Assembly (NCBI GenBank): GCA_938050045.1
Contig: CALLJS010000013.1
Coordinates: 62,001-126,000 of the forward strand
From: an uncultured Sphingomonadaceae bacterium
GTDB taxonomy: Bacteria > Pseudomonadota > Alphaproteobacteria > Sphingomonadales > Sphingomonadaceae
Direction of reading: 5' to 3'
Length of the DNA stretch: 64,000 bases
Below the pieces are notes generated by a model. That model had not been told where the DNA came from. It did no database searches and saw only the letters and a list, made by a program, of their open reading frames with translations. Positions 50,470 through 61,012 of this stretch are shown piece after piece (the first letter of the stretch is position 1; each line of letters starts with the position of its first letter). The position numbers were made by a program, and so were the translations under genes.

Positions 50470-50742
50470 CTATGCGACTCTGAGTAAATCTTGGTTTAAT
50501 ATTTCCTGCTTTTTTGATAATATCAAAGGCATTTCAACCAAATTATTTTGGTTTGATTTTTTGACAATCCTATTTTTGCACTGTCTAATTTCACCAATGC
50601 GGATGATGGGGGCGGCTGAATTTTCATCTTTATCGATTATGACGTCTAACATTTTGTGAGTAGAGACGGATAATGTTGAAATTATGATGAGGCTGCACAA
50701 TGTCAAAGCAAAGAGGAATATTAAGGAAGCAAGGATAGTCAT
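50470..50742 (-). CDS. Small single-helix membrane protein, paralogue B
   Basis: A 90-residue protein with a hydrophobic N-terminal helix (about residues 3-25), then THKMLDVIIDKDENSAAPIIRIGEIRQ and a basic C-terminus. The block APxIxIGExR, the preceding MxxIIxxE and the following NxxN match paralogue A over most of the length. AGGAG lies just before the ATG. Function unknown; no enzyme motif is present. Confidence 0.75.
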   Translation of the reverse strand: MTILASLIFLFALTLCSLIIISTLSVSTHKMLDVIIDKDENSAAPIIRIGEIRQCKNRIVKKSNQNNLVEMPLILSKKQEILNQDLLRVA

Positions 50743-51096
50743 TTTATTCTCCTATAATTCAATTCATTAGAACCTTCTTTGACCTTTTATTCTAACCTTT
50801 ATATAAGAATATTGCTTTTACCAGAATATGAACTTTCAAGCTTAATTTTAATTATTATACTTCTTAAGAATTTGATTTTATTTATATTATTATATAATAT
50901 GCCATGTTAAGCACTCGTGCGTTTATCGCGAAGCTTAATTCATATTCAAATTATACAAAAAGCCTTGACCTTTTTCATGCGTGCTAGTAATGGCGCTACC
51001 ATTCCACATGGGGTATATATATACCGGTGCCAGATGCACGGGAAACCGAACATTAGGTCATCATATCCCAGAGGTATAACCGGAAGGAGAATTATT
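50743..51096. promoter_or_regulatory. rpsB upstream and leader region
   Basis: A 354-bp AT-rich gap. A possible promoter is TTGACC at 50965-50970 with TAATGG 17 bases downstream (50988-50993). The leader contains a 14-bp palindrome GGTATATATATACC at 51012-51025 and ends in AAGGAG before the ATG. Ribosomal protein S2 autoregulates through its leader in other proteobacteria; the palindrome could play such a part, by inference. The open frame that runs in from 50917 is not coding by its composition. Confidence 0.4.
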
Positions 51097-51900
51097 ATGG
51101 CGGCGCCTGTCGTTACAATGCAGCAATTGCTAGAAGCCGGATCGCATTTCGGCCACCAAACACATCGTTGGAACCCGCGTATGAAGCCCTATATTTTTGG
51201 GGCTCGTAACGGTATTCATATTTTAGATTTATCGCAAACCGTTCCTTTATTTGCGCGTGCGCTTGAATTTGTAGCCTCTACGGTTGCTGGCGGGGGCAAA
51301 GTATTAATGGTTGGTACAAAGCGTCAAGCTCAAGAAGCCGTTGCGCAAGCCGCGCGCGCTTCGGGACAGCATTTTGTGAACCACCGTTGGTTGGGCGGAA
51401 TGCTCACCAACTGGAAGACTATTTCGCAATCGATTAAGCGGATGAAAGAGCTTGAAGAGAAATTATCTGGTGAGACAGCGGGTCTTACCAAGAAAGAAAT
51501 TCTGCAGCTTACACGTGAGCGTGATAAATTAGAGCTTTCATTGGGCGGTATCCGCGATATGGGCGGCGTTCCTGATGTTATGTTTGTGATTGATGCGAAC
51601 AAAGAGGAATTAGCTATTAAAGAAGCCAATGTTCTTGGTATTCCTGTGATTGCTATATTGGATTCAAATGTTGATCCATCTGGTATCGCCTTCCCCGTGC
51701 CTGCTAATGATGATGCTAGCCGTGCTATCCGTCTTTATTGTGATGCAATAGCAGAAGCATCTAGCAAAGGTAATCAAGGCGCAGCGCAAGCACGCGGCGA
51801 AGATTTAGGGGCAATGAGCGAACCGCCCGTTGAGGCAGCGATTACAGACGCCCCTAAAGCTCAGGAAGAAGCTCCTGCGGCGGAAGCTGCAAAAGCATAA
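51097..51900 (+). CDS. rpsB: 30S ribosomal protein S2
   Basis: Ribosomal protein S2, 267 residues. [33 protein letters not shown] and [18 protein letters not shown]-like segments are characteristic. The ATG at 51097 follows AAGGAG and gives the family N-terminus. The C-terminus has an Ala/Glu-rich tail common in alphaproteobacteria. It heads the rpsB-tsf-pyrH-frr series. Confidence 0.98.
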   Translation: MAAPVVTMQQLLEAGSHFGHQTHRWNPRMKPYIFGARNGIHILDLSQTVPLFARALEFVASTVAGGGKVLMVGTKRQAQEAVAQAARASGQHFVNHRWLGGMLTNWKTISQSIKRMKELEEKLSGETAGLTKKEILQLTRERDKLELSLGGIRDMGGVPDVMFVIDANKEELAIKEANVLGIPVIAILDSNVDPSGIAFPVPANDDASRAIRLYCDAIAEASSKGNQGAAQARGEDLGAMSEPPVEAAITDAPKAQEEAPAAEAAKA

Positions 51901-51933
51901 TATAGATAGTTTAGGCTATCTCGAGATTATTAA

Positions 51934-51964
51934 GAGCGCGGGGGCTATTGGCTATCCTGCGCTC
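51934..51964 (+). other. Intercistronic hairpin rpsB-tsf
   Basis: GAGCGC at 51934-51939 pairs with GCGCTC at 51959-51964, extended by GGG/CCT. There is no strong T-run. Partial terminators or attenuators are known between rpsB and tsf in E. coli, so this may adjust the S2:EF-Ts ratio. Confidence 0.45.
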
Positions 51965-52000
51965 ATATTTGATAAAGCATTAACATAAAGGAATTTTACC

Positions 52001-52924
52001 ATGGCTATTACAGCTTCAGCAGTAAAAGAACTGCGTGAGAAAACTGGCGCTGGGATGATGGATTGCAAAAAAGCGCTTGCTGAAACCGATGGCGACATTG
52101 AGGCAGCGGTAGACAATTTACGGGCGCAAGGTCTGGCTGCGGCGCAGAAAAAATCTAGCCGCACTGCTGCTGAAGGTTTGGTTGGCGTTGCTGTTGATGG
52201 TACCAAAGGCACAGCCATTGAGATTAACAGCGAAACCGACTTTGTTGCAAAAAATGATATTTTTCAATCTTTTGTAAGAAAATGTGCTGGCATAGCCTTA
52301 GGTCTTGGGGCTAATGATATTGACGGCGTTGCTGCTGCTGAATATGAAGGCGGTACAAGCGTTGCTGACACATTGACAAATAACATTGCAACAATTGGTG
52401 AGAACCAATCGCTTCGCCGCGTCAAGACATTGAATGTCAGCAGCGGTGCCGTTGTTTCCTATGTTCACAATGCTGCGGCGACAGGCCTGGGCGGCATTGG
52501 TGTTCTTGTTGCTTTAGAGAGCGATGCTGATGAAGCGACATTATCTGCACTAGGCAAGCAATTGGCAATGCATATTGCCGCAGCTTTCCCATTGGCGCTC
52601 GATGCTGATGGCCTTGATCAAGATATGTTGGATCGTGAAAAAGCAATCGCTGCTGAGAAAGCTGCTGAATCGGGCAAGCCCCCTGAGATCGTTGAAAAAA
52701 TGGTATTAGGAGCCATGAAGAAATTTGCGAAAGAAAATGCATTATTATCACAGCTTTTTGTGATTGATAATAAAACTCCAATCGCTGATGTCGTTGCTAA
52801 TGCAGCCAAAGATGCTGGTAAAGAGATAAAGCTTGTTGATTATGTTCGCTTTCAATTGGGCGAGGGCATCGAGAAAGCAGAAGAAGATTTTGCGGCTGAA
52901 GTTGCTGCGGTTGCAGGGAGCTAA
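52001..52924 (+). CDS. tsf: Elongation factor Ts
   Basis: Nucleotide exchange factor for EF-Tu, 307 residues. The UBA-like N-terminus has [18 protein letters not shown]. The core shows [20 protein letters not shown] and the C-terminal [20 protein letters not shown] precedes the ATG. It follows rpsB as in most bacteria. Confidence 0.98.
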   Translation: MAITASAVKELREKTGAGMMDCKKALAETDGDIEAAVDNLRAQGLAAAQKKSSRTAAEGLVGVAVDGTKGTAIEINSETDFVAKNDIFQSFVRKCAGIALGLGANDIDGVAAAEYEGGTSVADTLTNNIATIGENQSLRRVKTLNVSSGAVVSYVHNAAATGLGGIGVLVALESDADEATLSALGKQLAMHIAAAFPLALDADGLDQDMLDREKAIAAEKAAESGKPPEIVEKMVLGAMKKFAKENALLSQLFVIDNKTPIADVVANAAKDAGKEIKLVDYVRFQLGEGIEKAEEDFAAEVAAVAGS

Positions 52925-52963
52925 AGCATAGAAATGCAGCGAATTTTATTATCGCTTTTCAAC

Positions 52964-53010
52964 AGATATATGGCGCATAGTTTTTATAGCTTTGCGCCAT
53001 TGTCATATCT
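52964..53010 (+). other. Intercistronic hairpin tsf-pyrH
   Basis: AGATATATGGCGCA (52964-52977) pairs with TGCGCCAT (52993-53000) and, after a TGTC bulge, ATATCT (53005-53010). No T-run follows. It could mark an RNA processing or attenuation point between tsf and pyrH. Confidence 0.45.
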
Positions 53011-53057
53011 GTCTTATGGCTTATGGATATAATGCGAATCTTTTGAGAGGAAAAGTT

Positions 53058-53783
53058 ATGAGCGCTACTAAATTTAAGCGAATCTTGCTCAAACTTTCGG
53101 GTGAAGCACTGATGGGCGATGGTCAATTCGGCATTGATCCTGATACTGTGGCTCGAATGGCTGGTGAAGTGAAGGCTGCGAAAGATACGGGGCTAGAGAT
53201 ATGTTTGGTCATTGGCGGCGGTAATATCTTTCGCGGTATGGCTGGTGCTGCGAAGGGCATGGATAGGGCGCAAGCCGATTATATGGGGATGCTAGCAACC
53301 GTGATGAATGCGCTAGCCATGCAAAATGCTTTGGAACAATTAGGCGTTACTACGCGCGTGCAATCAGCGATCCAAATGGATACAGTATGCGAGCCTGTTA
53401 TTAGACGCCGTGCCGAACGTCATCTGGACAAGGGCCGAGTCGTTATTTTTGCCGCAGGTGTCGGCAGTCCATATTTTACCACCGATAGCGGTGCTGCTTT
53501 GCGCGCCGCTGAAATGAAATGCGATGCGCTGCTAAAAGGTACGAGCGTTGATGGTGTTTATGATGCTGATCCAAAAAATAATCCTGATGCTGTGCGGTAT
53601 CAAACATTAAGCTTTGATCGTGTGCTGGCCGATAATCTGCGTGTGATGGACGCCAGTGCTGTTGCACTGTGCCGAGATAATGATATTCCAATCGTCGTAT
53701 TTTCTATTCGTGAACAAGGGAATTTGGCATCTGTGCTTGCGGGAACGGGAACGTCCACTATTGTAGAAACTGAGGGAAATTGA
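53058..53783 (+). CDS. pyrH: UMP kinase
   Basis: Phosphorylates UMP to UDP; an amino acid kinase-fold hexamer regulated by UTP and [32 protein letters not shown] and [14 protein letters not shown] are characteristic. The ATG at 53058 follows GAGAGG and gives the usual 241 residues; an upstream in-frame start at 52992 is rejected. It is 1 bp from frr. Confidence 0.96.
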   Translation: MSATKFKRILLKLSGEALMGDGQFGIDPDTVARMAGEVKAAKDTGLEICLVIGGGNIFRGMAGAAKGMDRAQADYMGMLATVMNALAMQNALEQLGVTTRVQSAIQMDTVCEPVIRRRAERHLDKGRVVIFAAGVGSPYFTTDSGAALRAAEMKCDALLKGTSVDGVYDADPKNNPDAVRYQTLSFDRVLADNLRVMDASAVALCRDNDIPIVVFSIREQGNLASVLAGTGTSTIVETEGN

Positions 53784-53784
53784 T

Positions 53785-54342
53785 ATGCCGCAATATGATA
53801 AAGCCGATTTAGAACGCCGTATGCAAGGAGCGGTGTCTTCTTATAAAAGTGATTTGGGAGGCCTTCGCACGGGCCGCGCCAATGTGACATTGCTCGATCC
53901 TGTGATGGTCGAAGTATATGGAGCTAATATGCCACTTAGCCAAGTGGCGACAGTATCTGCTCCAGAGCCGCGCATGCTGTCGGTTCAAGTGTGGGATAAA
54001 TCAAACGTAACCCCTGTTGAAAAAGCTATTGGCAGCGCAGGCCTTGGTCTCAACCCAATCTCTGATGGGCAGCTTATCCGATTGCCCATTCCTGATTTGA
54101 CCGAAGAGCGTCGTAAAGAATTGGCCAAGCTTGCCAGTAGCTATGCTGAAAAAGCCCGTATTGCTATTCGCAATGTTCGCCGCGATGGCATGGATATGAT
54201 CAAAGCCGATGAGAATAAAAAAGAAATTGGTGAAGATGACGCAAAACGTTTTTCTGCTGAGGTGCAAAAATTAACCGATGATTATATCACCCAAGTCGAT
54301 GAGGCATCGGCGGCTAAAGAAAAAGAGATAATGACGCAATAA
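53785..54342 (+). CDS. frr: Ribosome recycling factor
   Basis: Splits post-termination ribosomes with EF-G. The 185-residue protein has [43 protein letters not shown] and the C-terminal long helices. GAGGG precedes the ATG. Confidence 0.97.
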   Translation: MPQYDKADLERRMQGAVSSYKSDLGGLRTGRANVTLLDPVMVEVYGANMPLSQVATVSAPEPRMLSVQVWDKSNVTPVEKAIGSAGLGLNPISDGQLIRLPIPDLTEERRKELAKLASSYAEKARIAIRNVRRDGMDMIKADENKKEIGEDDAKRFSAEVQKLTDDYITQVDEASAAKEKEIMTQ

Positions 54343-54358
54343 AGCGTCTTTGCCGATT

Positions 54359-55078
54359 ATGTCCGAAGCTAATCACAAACACACGCATGGAGCGCGGCAT
54401 GTCGCCATCATTATGGACGGCAATGGGCGTTGGGCTAAAAAGCGTTTTTTGCCGCATGCTATCGGGCATAAAAATGGCGTGGAGGCGGTGCGCAGAACGG
54501 TGCGAGCAGCAGGTGAATTGGGGCTAGAGGCTCTAACTATCTATGCTTTTTCTTCGGAGAATTGGAAACGACCAGAGAGCGAAGTCAATGATTTGATGAT
54601 GCTATTACGCAATTATATCCAAAGCGATTTAGACGAATTTATCGCCAATGATGTGCGCTTAAAAGTCATTGGCAATTATAGGGATTTGGCTCCGGATATT
54701 GTCGATCTCATCGATGATGCTATTGCTAAAACGGCGCACGGAAAGATTGTGCTGGCAGTTGCATTAAATTATGGCTCTCAAGATGAATTGGTGCGGGTGA
54801 CGCGCAAGATTGCGGATATGGCATCATCGGGCGAAATCAAATCTGATGAAATTAACGAAGCCCTTATTTCAAATATGCTTGACACGGCCGATATGCCGCC
54901 GCTTGATTTGCTCATTAGGACTTCGGGCGAGCATAGGCTGTCTAATTTCATGTTATGGCAATGTGCTTATACCGAGATGTGGTTTACGGATATATTATGG
55001 CCCGATTTTGGACAGGAGCATCTTGCGCAAGCCCTGCAAGATTTTGCCAATAGAGAGCGCCGTTTTGGCGGGAGATAA
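54359..55078 (+). CDS. uppS: Isoprenyl (undecaprenyl) transferase
   Basis: Cis-prenyltransferase that makes the C55 lipid carrier for cell wall and exopolysaccharide. HVAIIMDGNGRWAKKR has the catalytic Asp20. AIGHKNGVEAVR, the AFSSENWKRP segment and LLIRTSGEHRLSNFMLWQ follow. An open frame reaches back to TTG at 54350, but the ATG at 54359 is preferred; no good Shine-Dalgarno sequence is seen for either. Confidence 0.95.
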   Translation: MSEANHKHTHGARHVAIIMDGNGRWAKKRFLPHAIGHKNGVEAVRRTVRAAGELGLEALTIYAFSSENWKRPESEVNDLMMLLRNYIQSDLDEFIANDVRLKVIGNYRDLAPDIVDLIDDAIAKTAHGKIVLAVALNYGSQDELVRVTRKIADMASSGEIKSDEINEALISNMLDTADMPPLDLLIRTSGEHRLSNFMLWQCAYTEMWFTDILWPDFGQEHLAQALQDFANRERRFGGR

Positions 55079-55087
55079 AGCGATATA

Positions 55088-55786
55088 ATGAACGATACAC
55101 CCAATTCTGGAACTGAGAAAAAAGCTTCTGATCTAAAGGTCAGGCTAATATCAGCAGTTGTCATGGCTTTGATCGCGGGTTTCGCGCTATGGGTGGGGAG
55201 CTGGTTATTTGCAATATTTGTTATCCTAATTGCTATGGCGATCATTTTTGAATGGTATGGGTTAGTAGGAAATTTTGGTTACTCAAAAAATATAACCTAT
55301 TTTTGGATGGCATTTGGCATATTATATATTGGTTATGCGGCTTTTACACTGATATTTTTTCGCCTCAAAGATCTAACTTATATACCGACTTTGATGCTGC
55401 TGCTTGTAGTGATCGCCACCGATGCAGGGGCTTATTTTGCGGGGCGCAGATTTGGCAAAAGAAAATTAGCCCCCTCGATTAGCCCAGGAAAGACATGGGA
55501 AGGACTGTTGGGCGGAATGATTGCTGCAGGCCTTATTTGGTGTTGCTATTCGGTGATGAATAATAACAGCGCTTGGTATGAGGCTCTATTATCTGGAATG
55601 GGTATGGCCATTTTGGCGCAAGTCGGCGATTTATGCGAAAGCTGGATGAAACGCAAAGCGGGCAAGAAAGATAGCAGCACTATCCTACCTGGTCATGGCG
55701 GGTTATTTGATCGCGCCGATGGCATATTGGCTGTATTTTTCATATTAGGTATTTTCCATATCTCAATGTTTTTGGATAATTTTTAA
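55088..55786 (+). CDS. cdsA: Phosphatidate cytidylyltransferase
   Basis: Inner membrane enzyme that makes CDP-diacylglycerol from phosphatidic acid and CTP. The 232 residues have several helices and the signature SISPGKTWEGLLGG followed by ILPGHGGLFDRADGILA. Its last base overlaps the dxr ATG. Confidence 0.93.
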   Translation: MNDTPNSGTEKKASDLKVRLISAVVMALIAGFALWVGSWLFAIFVILIAMAIIFEWYGLVGNFGYSKNITYFWMAFGILYIGYAAFTLIFFRLKDLTYIPTLMLLLVVIATDAGAYFAGRRFGKRKLAPSISPGKTWEGLLGGMIAAGLIWCCYSVMNNNSAWYEALLSGMGMAILAQVGDLCESWMKRKAGKKDSSTILPGHGGLFDRADGILAVFFILGIFHISMFLDNF

Positions 55787-56970
55787 TGGAGGTTGAACAG
55801 AATAATATTAGCGTTTCGGGCGCTATAAAATCTATCTCTATATTTGGGGCAACGGGATCGGTTGGGACATCCACATTAGATTTAATCCGTCTTGAGCCCC
55901 ACCTTTATAATGTCATGGTACTAACCGCCAATAGTGATGCCGAAAAATTAGCACGATTAGCAATAGAATTTTCAGCCGATTTAGCGGTTATTGCGGATGC
56001 ACAATATTTACCCGCGCTTGATAAAGCCCTAGCTGGAAGCGGTATTAGCAGCGCAGGCGGGGCAGAGGCATTAGTGAAAGCGGCGCAAATTGACAGCGAT
56101 TGGACGATGGCGTCCATTGTCGGTTGCGCAGGGTTAGAGCCTATATTGACCGCTGTTGAACGTGGTAAAATAGTTGCACTCGCTAATAAAGAGTCTTTGG
56201 TTTCTGCGGGGGCCTTAATGATGGCGGCTGTGCATAAATCGGGTACTAGATTATTGCCCGTCGATAGTGAGCATAATGCATTATTCCAATGTCTGGCAGG
56301 CGGATCATTGGATCAGGTGAGACGTTTGACGCTTACGGCTAGCGGTGGGCCATTTCGTACCTTCAGCTTAGAAGAGATGCAAAATGTTACGCCTGCGCAG
56401 GCTGTGGCGCACCCTAATTGGTCGATGGGTACTAAAATTAGCGTGGATAGCGCAACTATGATGAACAAAGGGTTGGAATATATAGAGGCGCATCACTTAT
56501 TTCCGGTTGGTTTAGAAAAAATCGAAATATTGGTGCATCCCCAATCGGTTATTCATTCGATGGTTGAATATATAGATAGATCGACAATAGCGCAGCTTGG
56601 TGCTCCAGATATGTGCATCCCCATTGCCAGTGCGCTTGCATGGCCCAATCGAATGGTGACAGACAGCGCGCCGCTTAACCTGCTGGATATTGCTCGATTG
56701 GATTTTGAAGCACCAGATTATGAACGTTTTCCATCTTTACGCTTGGCGCATGATGCAATAGAGCAAGGCGGTGCTTGTCCTGCGATATTAAATGCGGTTA
56801 ATGAGGTTGCGGTAGGGGCTTTTTTAGAAGATAGGCTGGGCTTTACAGAAATAGCGCAATTATGCGAAAAAATAGTAACTGATTATAATCCAAAAACACC
56901 CCATAATTTGGATGATTTATTAGCGATTGATGCCGAAGCAAGATCCTTGGCATTCGCTGGGATAGGATAA
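55786..56970 (+). CDS. dxr: 1-deoxy-D-xylulose-5-phosphate reductoisomerase
   Basis: Second enzyme of the MEP isoprenoid pathway. The NADPH motif SIFGATGSVGTSTLDL, ALANKESLVSAG, VDSEHNALFQCL and NWSMGTKISVDSATMMNKGLE are characteristic. The 394-residue length is normal. A 14-residue N-terminal extension precedes the Rossmann strand; an internal start is possible. Confidence 0.97.
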   Translation: MEVEQNNISVSGAIKSISIFGATGSVGTSTLDLIRLEPHLYNVMVLTANSDAEKLARLAIEFSADLAVIADAQYLPALDKALAGSGISSAGGAEALVKAAQIDSDWTMASIVGCAGLEPILTAVERGKIVALANKESLVSAGALMMAAVHKSGTRLLPVDSEHNALFQCLAGGSLDQVRRLTLTASGGPFRTFSLEEMQNVTPAQAVAHPNWSMGTKISVDSATMMNKGLEYIEAHHLFPVGLEKIEILVHPQSVIHSMVEYIDRSTIAQLGAPDMCIPIASALAWPNRMVTDSAPLNLLDIARLDFEAPDYERFPSLRLAHDAIEQGGACPAILNAVNEVAVGAFLEDRLGFTEIAQLCEKIVTDYNPKTPHNLDDLLAIDAEARSLAFAGIG

Positions 56971-56973
56971 GAT

Positions 56974-58089
56974 ATGCCATTAGCAGCACCACATCCGATG
57001 ATTTATATTATCGCCTTTATCATGATGATTGGTATCTTGGTCATCATTCATGAATTGGGCCATTATTGGGTTGGTCGTTGGTGCGGTGTTAAGGCGGAAC
57101 GTTTTTCGATTGGTTTTGGCCCGCAAATTTATGGGCGCGTGGATAAACGCGGTACTTTGTGGCGCGTTGCGGCTTTGCCTTTGGGCGGTTATGTTCAATT
57201 TAAGGGGGATATGGGCGCGGCTGGCGGCGAAGATCCTGAGTGGCTGAAACTTCCTGAAAAAGAGCGCAATCAAACATTCCAATCCAAGAAGCTCTGGCAG
57301 CGAGCGGCTATTGTATTTGCTGGCCCTGCGATTAATTTTCTGTTTGCGATTCTTATCATTGCTGGTTTTTATGCCATTTATGGTAATTTGGTCCAGCCCA
57401 CTATTGTTGACAAAGTGCTTCCTTCGCAAACGGCTCAAACTATGGGTATAAAGACAGGGGACGTCATTATACAATTTAATGGCGACGAAGTGTCCAATTT
57501 CCCAGATTTAGCCCGGGAAATATCATTATTGCCCAATGATGATATAACTCTAAAGGTTAAGCGCGGAGCGCAAACCCTTTCTATGTCAGGCCGATTAGGT
57601 GAGAGAATTGTTAAGGATCAATATGGCAATGAATCGCGTTTAGGATCGCTTGGTATAGAGGCAAAGCTCGATTCTACGCTTACGCCTGTACCACTATGGA
57701 AAGCACCCATTTTAGCGACGATTGAAACGGGCAATATTATTCGCCTAACGTTCAAATCATTGGGGCAAATTATTACGGGTAAACGCTCGGTAAAAGAATT
57801 AGGCGGCCCATTAAAAATTGCCAAAATTTCGGGTGAACAATTTGCTCTGGGCCTTTTGGCCTATATTTCTCTGGTTGCATTTATCTCGATTAATTTAGGG
57901 TTCATCAATTTGCTGCCAATCCCTATGCTTGATGGTGGTCATTTGCTAATGTATGCAATCGAAGCCATCAGAGGTAAAGCTGTTAGTCCTATATTCCAAG
58001 AATGGTTCTTTAAGGTTGGGTTCATAACGGTTGTGGGATTTATGATGATGGTAACATTTAATGATTTGTCATCATTTGGCCTTTTTTGA
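56974..58089 (+). CDS. rseP: RIP metalloprotease RseP
   Basis: Site-2 intramembrane protease. The zinc motif HELGH is at residues 26-30 in the first helix; one PDZ domain (VDKVLPSQTAQTMGIKTGDVI) and the second active-site motif PIPMLDGGHLLMY follow. In E. coli it activates sigma-E by cutting RseA, and it trims signal peptides. No anti-sigma factor is in the window. It is three bases after dxr. Confidence 0.96.
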   Translation: MPLAAPHPMIYIIAFIMMIGILVIIHELGHYWVGRWCGVKAERFSIGFGPQIYGRVDKRGTLWRVAALPLGGYVQFKGDMGAAGGEDPEWLKLPEKERNQTFQSKKLWQRAAIVFAGPAINFLFAILIIAGFYAIYGNLVQPTIVDKVLPSQTAQTMGIKTGDVIIQFNGDEVSNFPDLAREISLLPNDDITLKVKRGAQTLSMSGRLGERIVKDQYGNESRLGSLGIEAKLDSTLTPVPLWKAPILATIETGNIIRLTFKSLGQIITGKRSVKELGGPLKIAKISGEQFALGLLAYISLVAFISINLGFINLLPIPMLDGGHLLMYAIEAIRGKAVSPIFQEWFFKVGFITVVGFMMMVTFNDLSSFGLF

Positions 58090-58309
58090 TTGTTTTAGGG
58101 ATATAGTGGGTCTATTTTAATTTACACATAGAATGATGACTTGATTGCTATGGGTAGTTAGGGCAGGGAGTTGCCATAATAATGATTTTTGCGGTGGTTG
58201 GATTGGATATAGTGTTTTAGCTCGCTTGTAACGCTTTGGACATTATGGAGTATGAAATCTGCTAATATTAATTTGTGCTTTGTAAAATATTTGCGCAGAT
58301 ACAGATTTG

Positions 58310-61012
58310 ATGAAAGATTTGTTTATGAAGAATAATTCGGCCAAAAATATATTAATGGCTTCTACCGCATTACAGGACAAGCGGCGCATCACTATCAAAT
58401 CTTCGGCGGTTACTATTTTAGCAGGTATCTCGGTTGCATATATGACGCCGATATATGCTCAAGATGCTGCCCCAATAGCGTCTCAGAATGAACAAAATAC
58501 CATACAATCAATCACTGTGGTTGGCATTCAAAGGTTAGAGCCGACTACCGTGAAGACTTATGTTAAATTGCGTGAAGGCCAGCAATGGTCACAAGAGTCT
58601 GCTGATAATGCCCTCAAAGATTTATATGCGACCGAATTATTTGCCGAAGCAAGCATTCGTAATAATAATGGTGCTGTCATTGTTGAAGTTCGTGAAAATC
58701 CGATCATTAACAGGATTATTGTTGAAGGGAATAAACGGGTTAAGGACGATGATTTGCAACCCGAAATTCGGCTGGCACCGCGCCAAATATATTCGCGTTC
58801 AAAGGTGCGCGCAGATGTTGCTCGAATTACAGAGCTTTATAAGCGCAAAGGGCGTTTTGCTGCGACGGTTGAGCCTAAATTAGTGCAATTAGAGCAAAAT
58901 CGTGTTGATGTTATTTTTGAAATAGTTGAAGGCCCGAAATCCAAAGTCCGCCAAATTAATATTATTGGTAACAAAATATTCTCCGATCAAGATATTCGCG
59001 GAGAATTGATTACTAAACAGGCTAGATTTAAGCGTTTTTTGAGCTCAAGCACTACTTATGACCCTGATCGCTTAGCGTTCGACCAACAACAATTACGCCG
59101 TTTCTATTTACAAGAGGGCTATGCCGATTTCCGAATTGTGTCGGCGGTTGCGGAGCTTACGCCAGATAAGCAAGATTTTATCATTACCTTTGTGGTTGAA
59201 GAAGGCGAGCGTTATAAATTTGGTGACATCACAGTTGATAGTAAAATTCGGGATTTTAGCTCTGATTTGCTGCAAGGCAATTTAAGAACCAAATCTGGTG
59301 ATTGGTATAATGCTCAAACCGTAGAAGATACTGTTGAGAGCCTAACCGAAGGTGCTGGTCTATTTGGATATGCTTTTGTGGAGGTAAACCCGCGCTTCTC
59401 TCCTGATCGCGAAACCAAAACGATGAATATTGCTTATGACGTCGCTGAAACACAGCGCGTTTATGTTGAACGTATTGATATTAATGGCAATACTTTGACT
59501 CAGGATAAAGTAGTGCGCCGAGAGTTTAGGCTTAATGAGGGCGATGCTTTTAATAGCTTTAATCTTACACGGTCCACCAATCGTATCCGCTCGCTCGGTT
59601 TCTTCCAAGAAGGTTTTGAAATCGCGCAAGAGCAAGGTAGCGATACCGATCGTATTATATTATCGGCCAATGTAGAGGAAAATCCTACGGGAGAACTCTC
59701 TCTCTCGGCTGGTTTCTCAAGCATTGAGAATTTCATTTTCCAAGGCTCTGTGCGGCAACGAAACTTTCGCGGTAAGGGTCAGCAACTAAGGGCAAGCGTT
59801 CAAGTTTCTCAATTTACAAATTCTATCGAAGCTGGCTTTACTGAGCCCTTCTTATTTGATCGTTCAATCTCTCTTAGTGCAGATATATTTCGCCGCGATT
59901 TGAATAGTTTTAACTTTTTCAACAATGAACGTAACACGACATTTGAACAGCTAACGACTGGTTTTCAAGTGTCGACAGGCGTACCAGTAAATGAATTTTT
60001 ATTTTTTCAATTGCGGTATGGATTGAATGTTGATGATGTTACCCTCGATGAAGATCAATTTTTTTCCGATATTGATGACGATGGCGATATAGAGTGCGAT
60101 CCGCTTCGCGCTGGCGTATTTTTATGCGATAATATAGGCAAGCGCACCACATCGTCGCTCGGCTACTCATTACTATATGATACGCGCGATAATAGGCGGC
60201 GTCCCTCGCGCGGTCACAGTGTTACGCTAAGCCAAGATATTGCTGGTTTGGGTGGCAGCGTTGCCTTTGTTAAAAGCCGTATCCAAGCCGATAAATATTG
60301 GCGTATTGGCCGCAGTAATTTCATTTTTTCTGTCAAGGCAGAAGGCGGATATATCAGAGCATTAGAAGACCGATCTGGTCTTGGCCCAGGCACCGATGAT
60401 GTGCGTTTGACAGACCGATTCTTCTTGGGCGAGGGGCAAATAAGAGGCTTTGACATACGCGGTGTAGGTCCGCGCGTTTTAAGAGTGGGTCTAGAAGCCG
60501 GCGTTGATGATGATGGCAATCCAACGAATACACCTATTATCGATACGGGTAATAATAATAATCGAATTGATAATGCTATTGGTGGCCGTGCCTTTTATCT
60601 TGCTAGAGCGGAATTAGAGATTCCGCTTGGCGCAGGGGCTTCGGGCCTAGGTCTTCGGCCTTCTCTTTTTGCCGATGTAGGCGCAGTCTTTGGTGTGACA
60701 CGACCGATATTACAAGATTCTCCAGTGTTAGATACAGCGACAAACCAACCATTATTTAGAACCCAAGATATTAATGGCGATATTATTTCTTCCACTAATA
60801 ATCTTAATGCCGACGGAACCATGGGTGCTCCGCAATTGAATTTCACCGAATTATTTTTAGGTGATTCAGCAAGGCCCCGTGTATCAGTAGGTATTGGCGT
60901 AAATTGGAATTCACCATTTGGGCCATTTCGTATCGATTTAGCGCGCGTTCTTACCAGTGTGGAAGGCGACGATATTAAATCATTTTCATTCAATGTAGGG
61001 ACTCAATTCTAA
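58310..61012 (+). CDS. bamA: Outer membrane protein assembly factor BamA
   Basis: Central BAM-complex barrel. A long signal region ends near IYAQ (about residue 50). Five POTRA-like domains follow (ITVVGIQRLEPTTVKTYVKL; RIIVEGNKRVKDDDL; INIIGNKIF; FGDITVDSKI; VERIDINGNTLTQDKVVRREF). The barrel carries FFLGEGQIRGFDIRGVGPR with the conserved RGF motif. TTG 58307, ATG 58310 and ATG 58325 are all possible starts. The 217-bp upstream gap probably holds a separate promoter. Confidence 0.95.
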   Translation: MKDLFMKNNSAKNILMASTALQDKRRITIKSSAVTILAGISVAYMTPIYAQDAAPIASQNEQNTIQSITVVGIQRLEPTTVKTYVKLREGQQWSQESADNALKDLYATELFAEASIRNNNGAVIVEVRENPIINRIIVEGNKRVKDDDLQPEIRLAPRQIYSRSKVRADVARITELYKRKGRFAATVEPKLVQLEQNRVDVIFEIVEGPKSKVRQINIIGNKIFSDQDIRGELITKQARFKRFLSSSTTYDPDRLAFDQQQLRRFYLQEGYADFRIVSAVAELTPDKQDFIITFVVEEGERYKFGDITVDSKIRDFSSDLLQGNLRTKSGDWYNAQTVEDTVESLTEGAGLFGYAFVEVNPRFSPDRETKTMNIAYDVAETQRVYVERIDINGNTLTQDKVVRREFRLNEGDAFNSFNLTRSTNRIRSLGFFQEGFEIAQEQGSDTDRIILSANVEENPTGELSLSAGFSSIENFIFQGSVRQRNFRGKGQQLRASVQVSQFTNSIEAGFTEPFLFDRSISLSADIFRRDLNSFNFFNNERNTTFEQLTTGFQVSTGVPVNEFLFFQLRYGLNVDDVTLDEDQFFSDIDDDGDIECDPLRAGVFLCDNIGKRTTSSLGYSLLYDTRDNRRRPSRGHSVTLSQDIAGLGGSVAFVKSRIQADKYWRIGRSNFIFSVKAEGGYIRALEDRSGLGPGTDDVRLTDRFFLGEGQIRGFDIRGVGPRVLRVGLEAGVDDDGNPTNTPIIDTGNNNNRIDNAIGGRAFYLARAELEIPLGAGASGLGLRPSLFADVGAVFGVTRPILQDSPVLDTATNQPLFRTQDINGDIISSTNNLNADGTMGAPQLNFTELFLGDSARPRVSVGIGVNWNSPFGPFRIDLARVLTSVEGDDIKSFSFNVGTQF

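Noticed and set aside
50917-51096. 60-residue N-terminal extension of ribosomal protein S2
   Set aside because: The ATG at 51097 has AAGGAG and the conserved N-terminus; the upstream frame covers leader structure.
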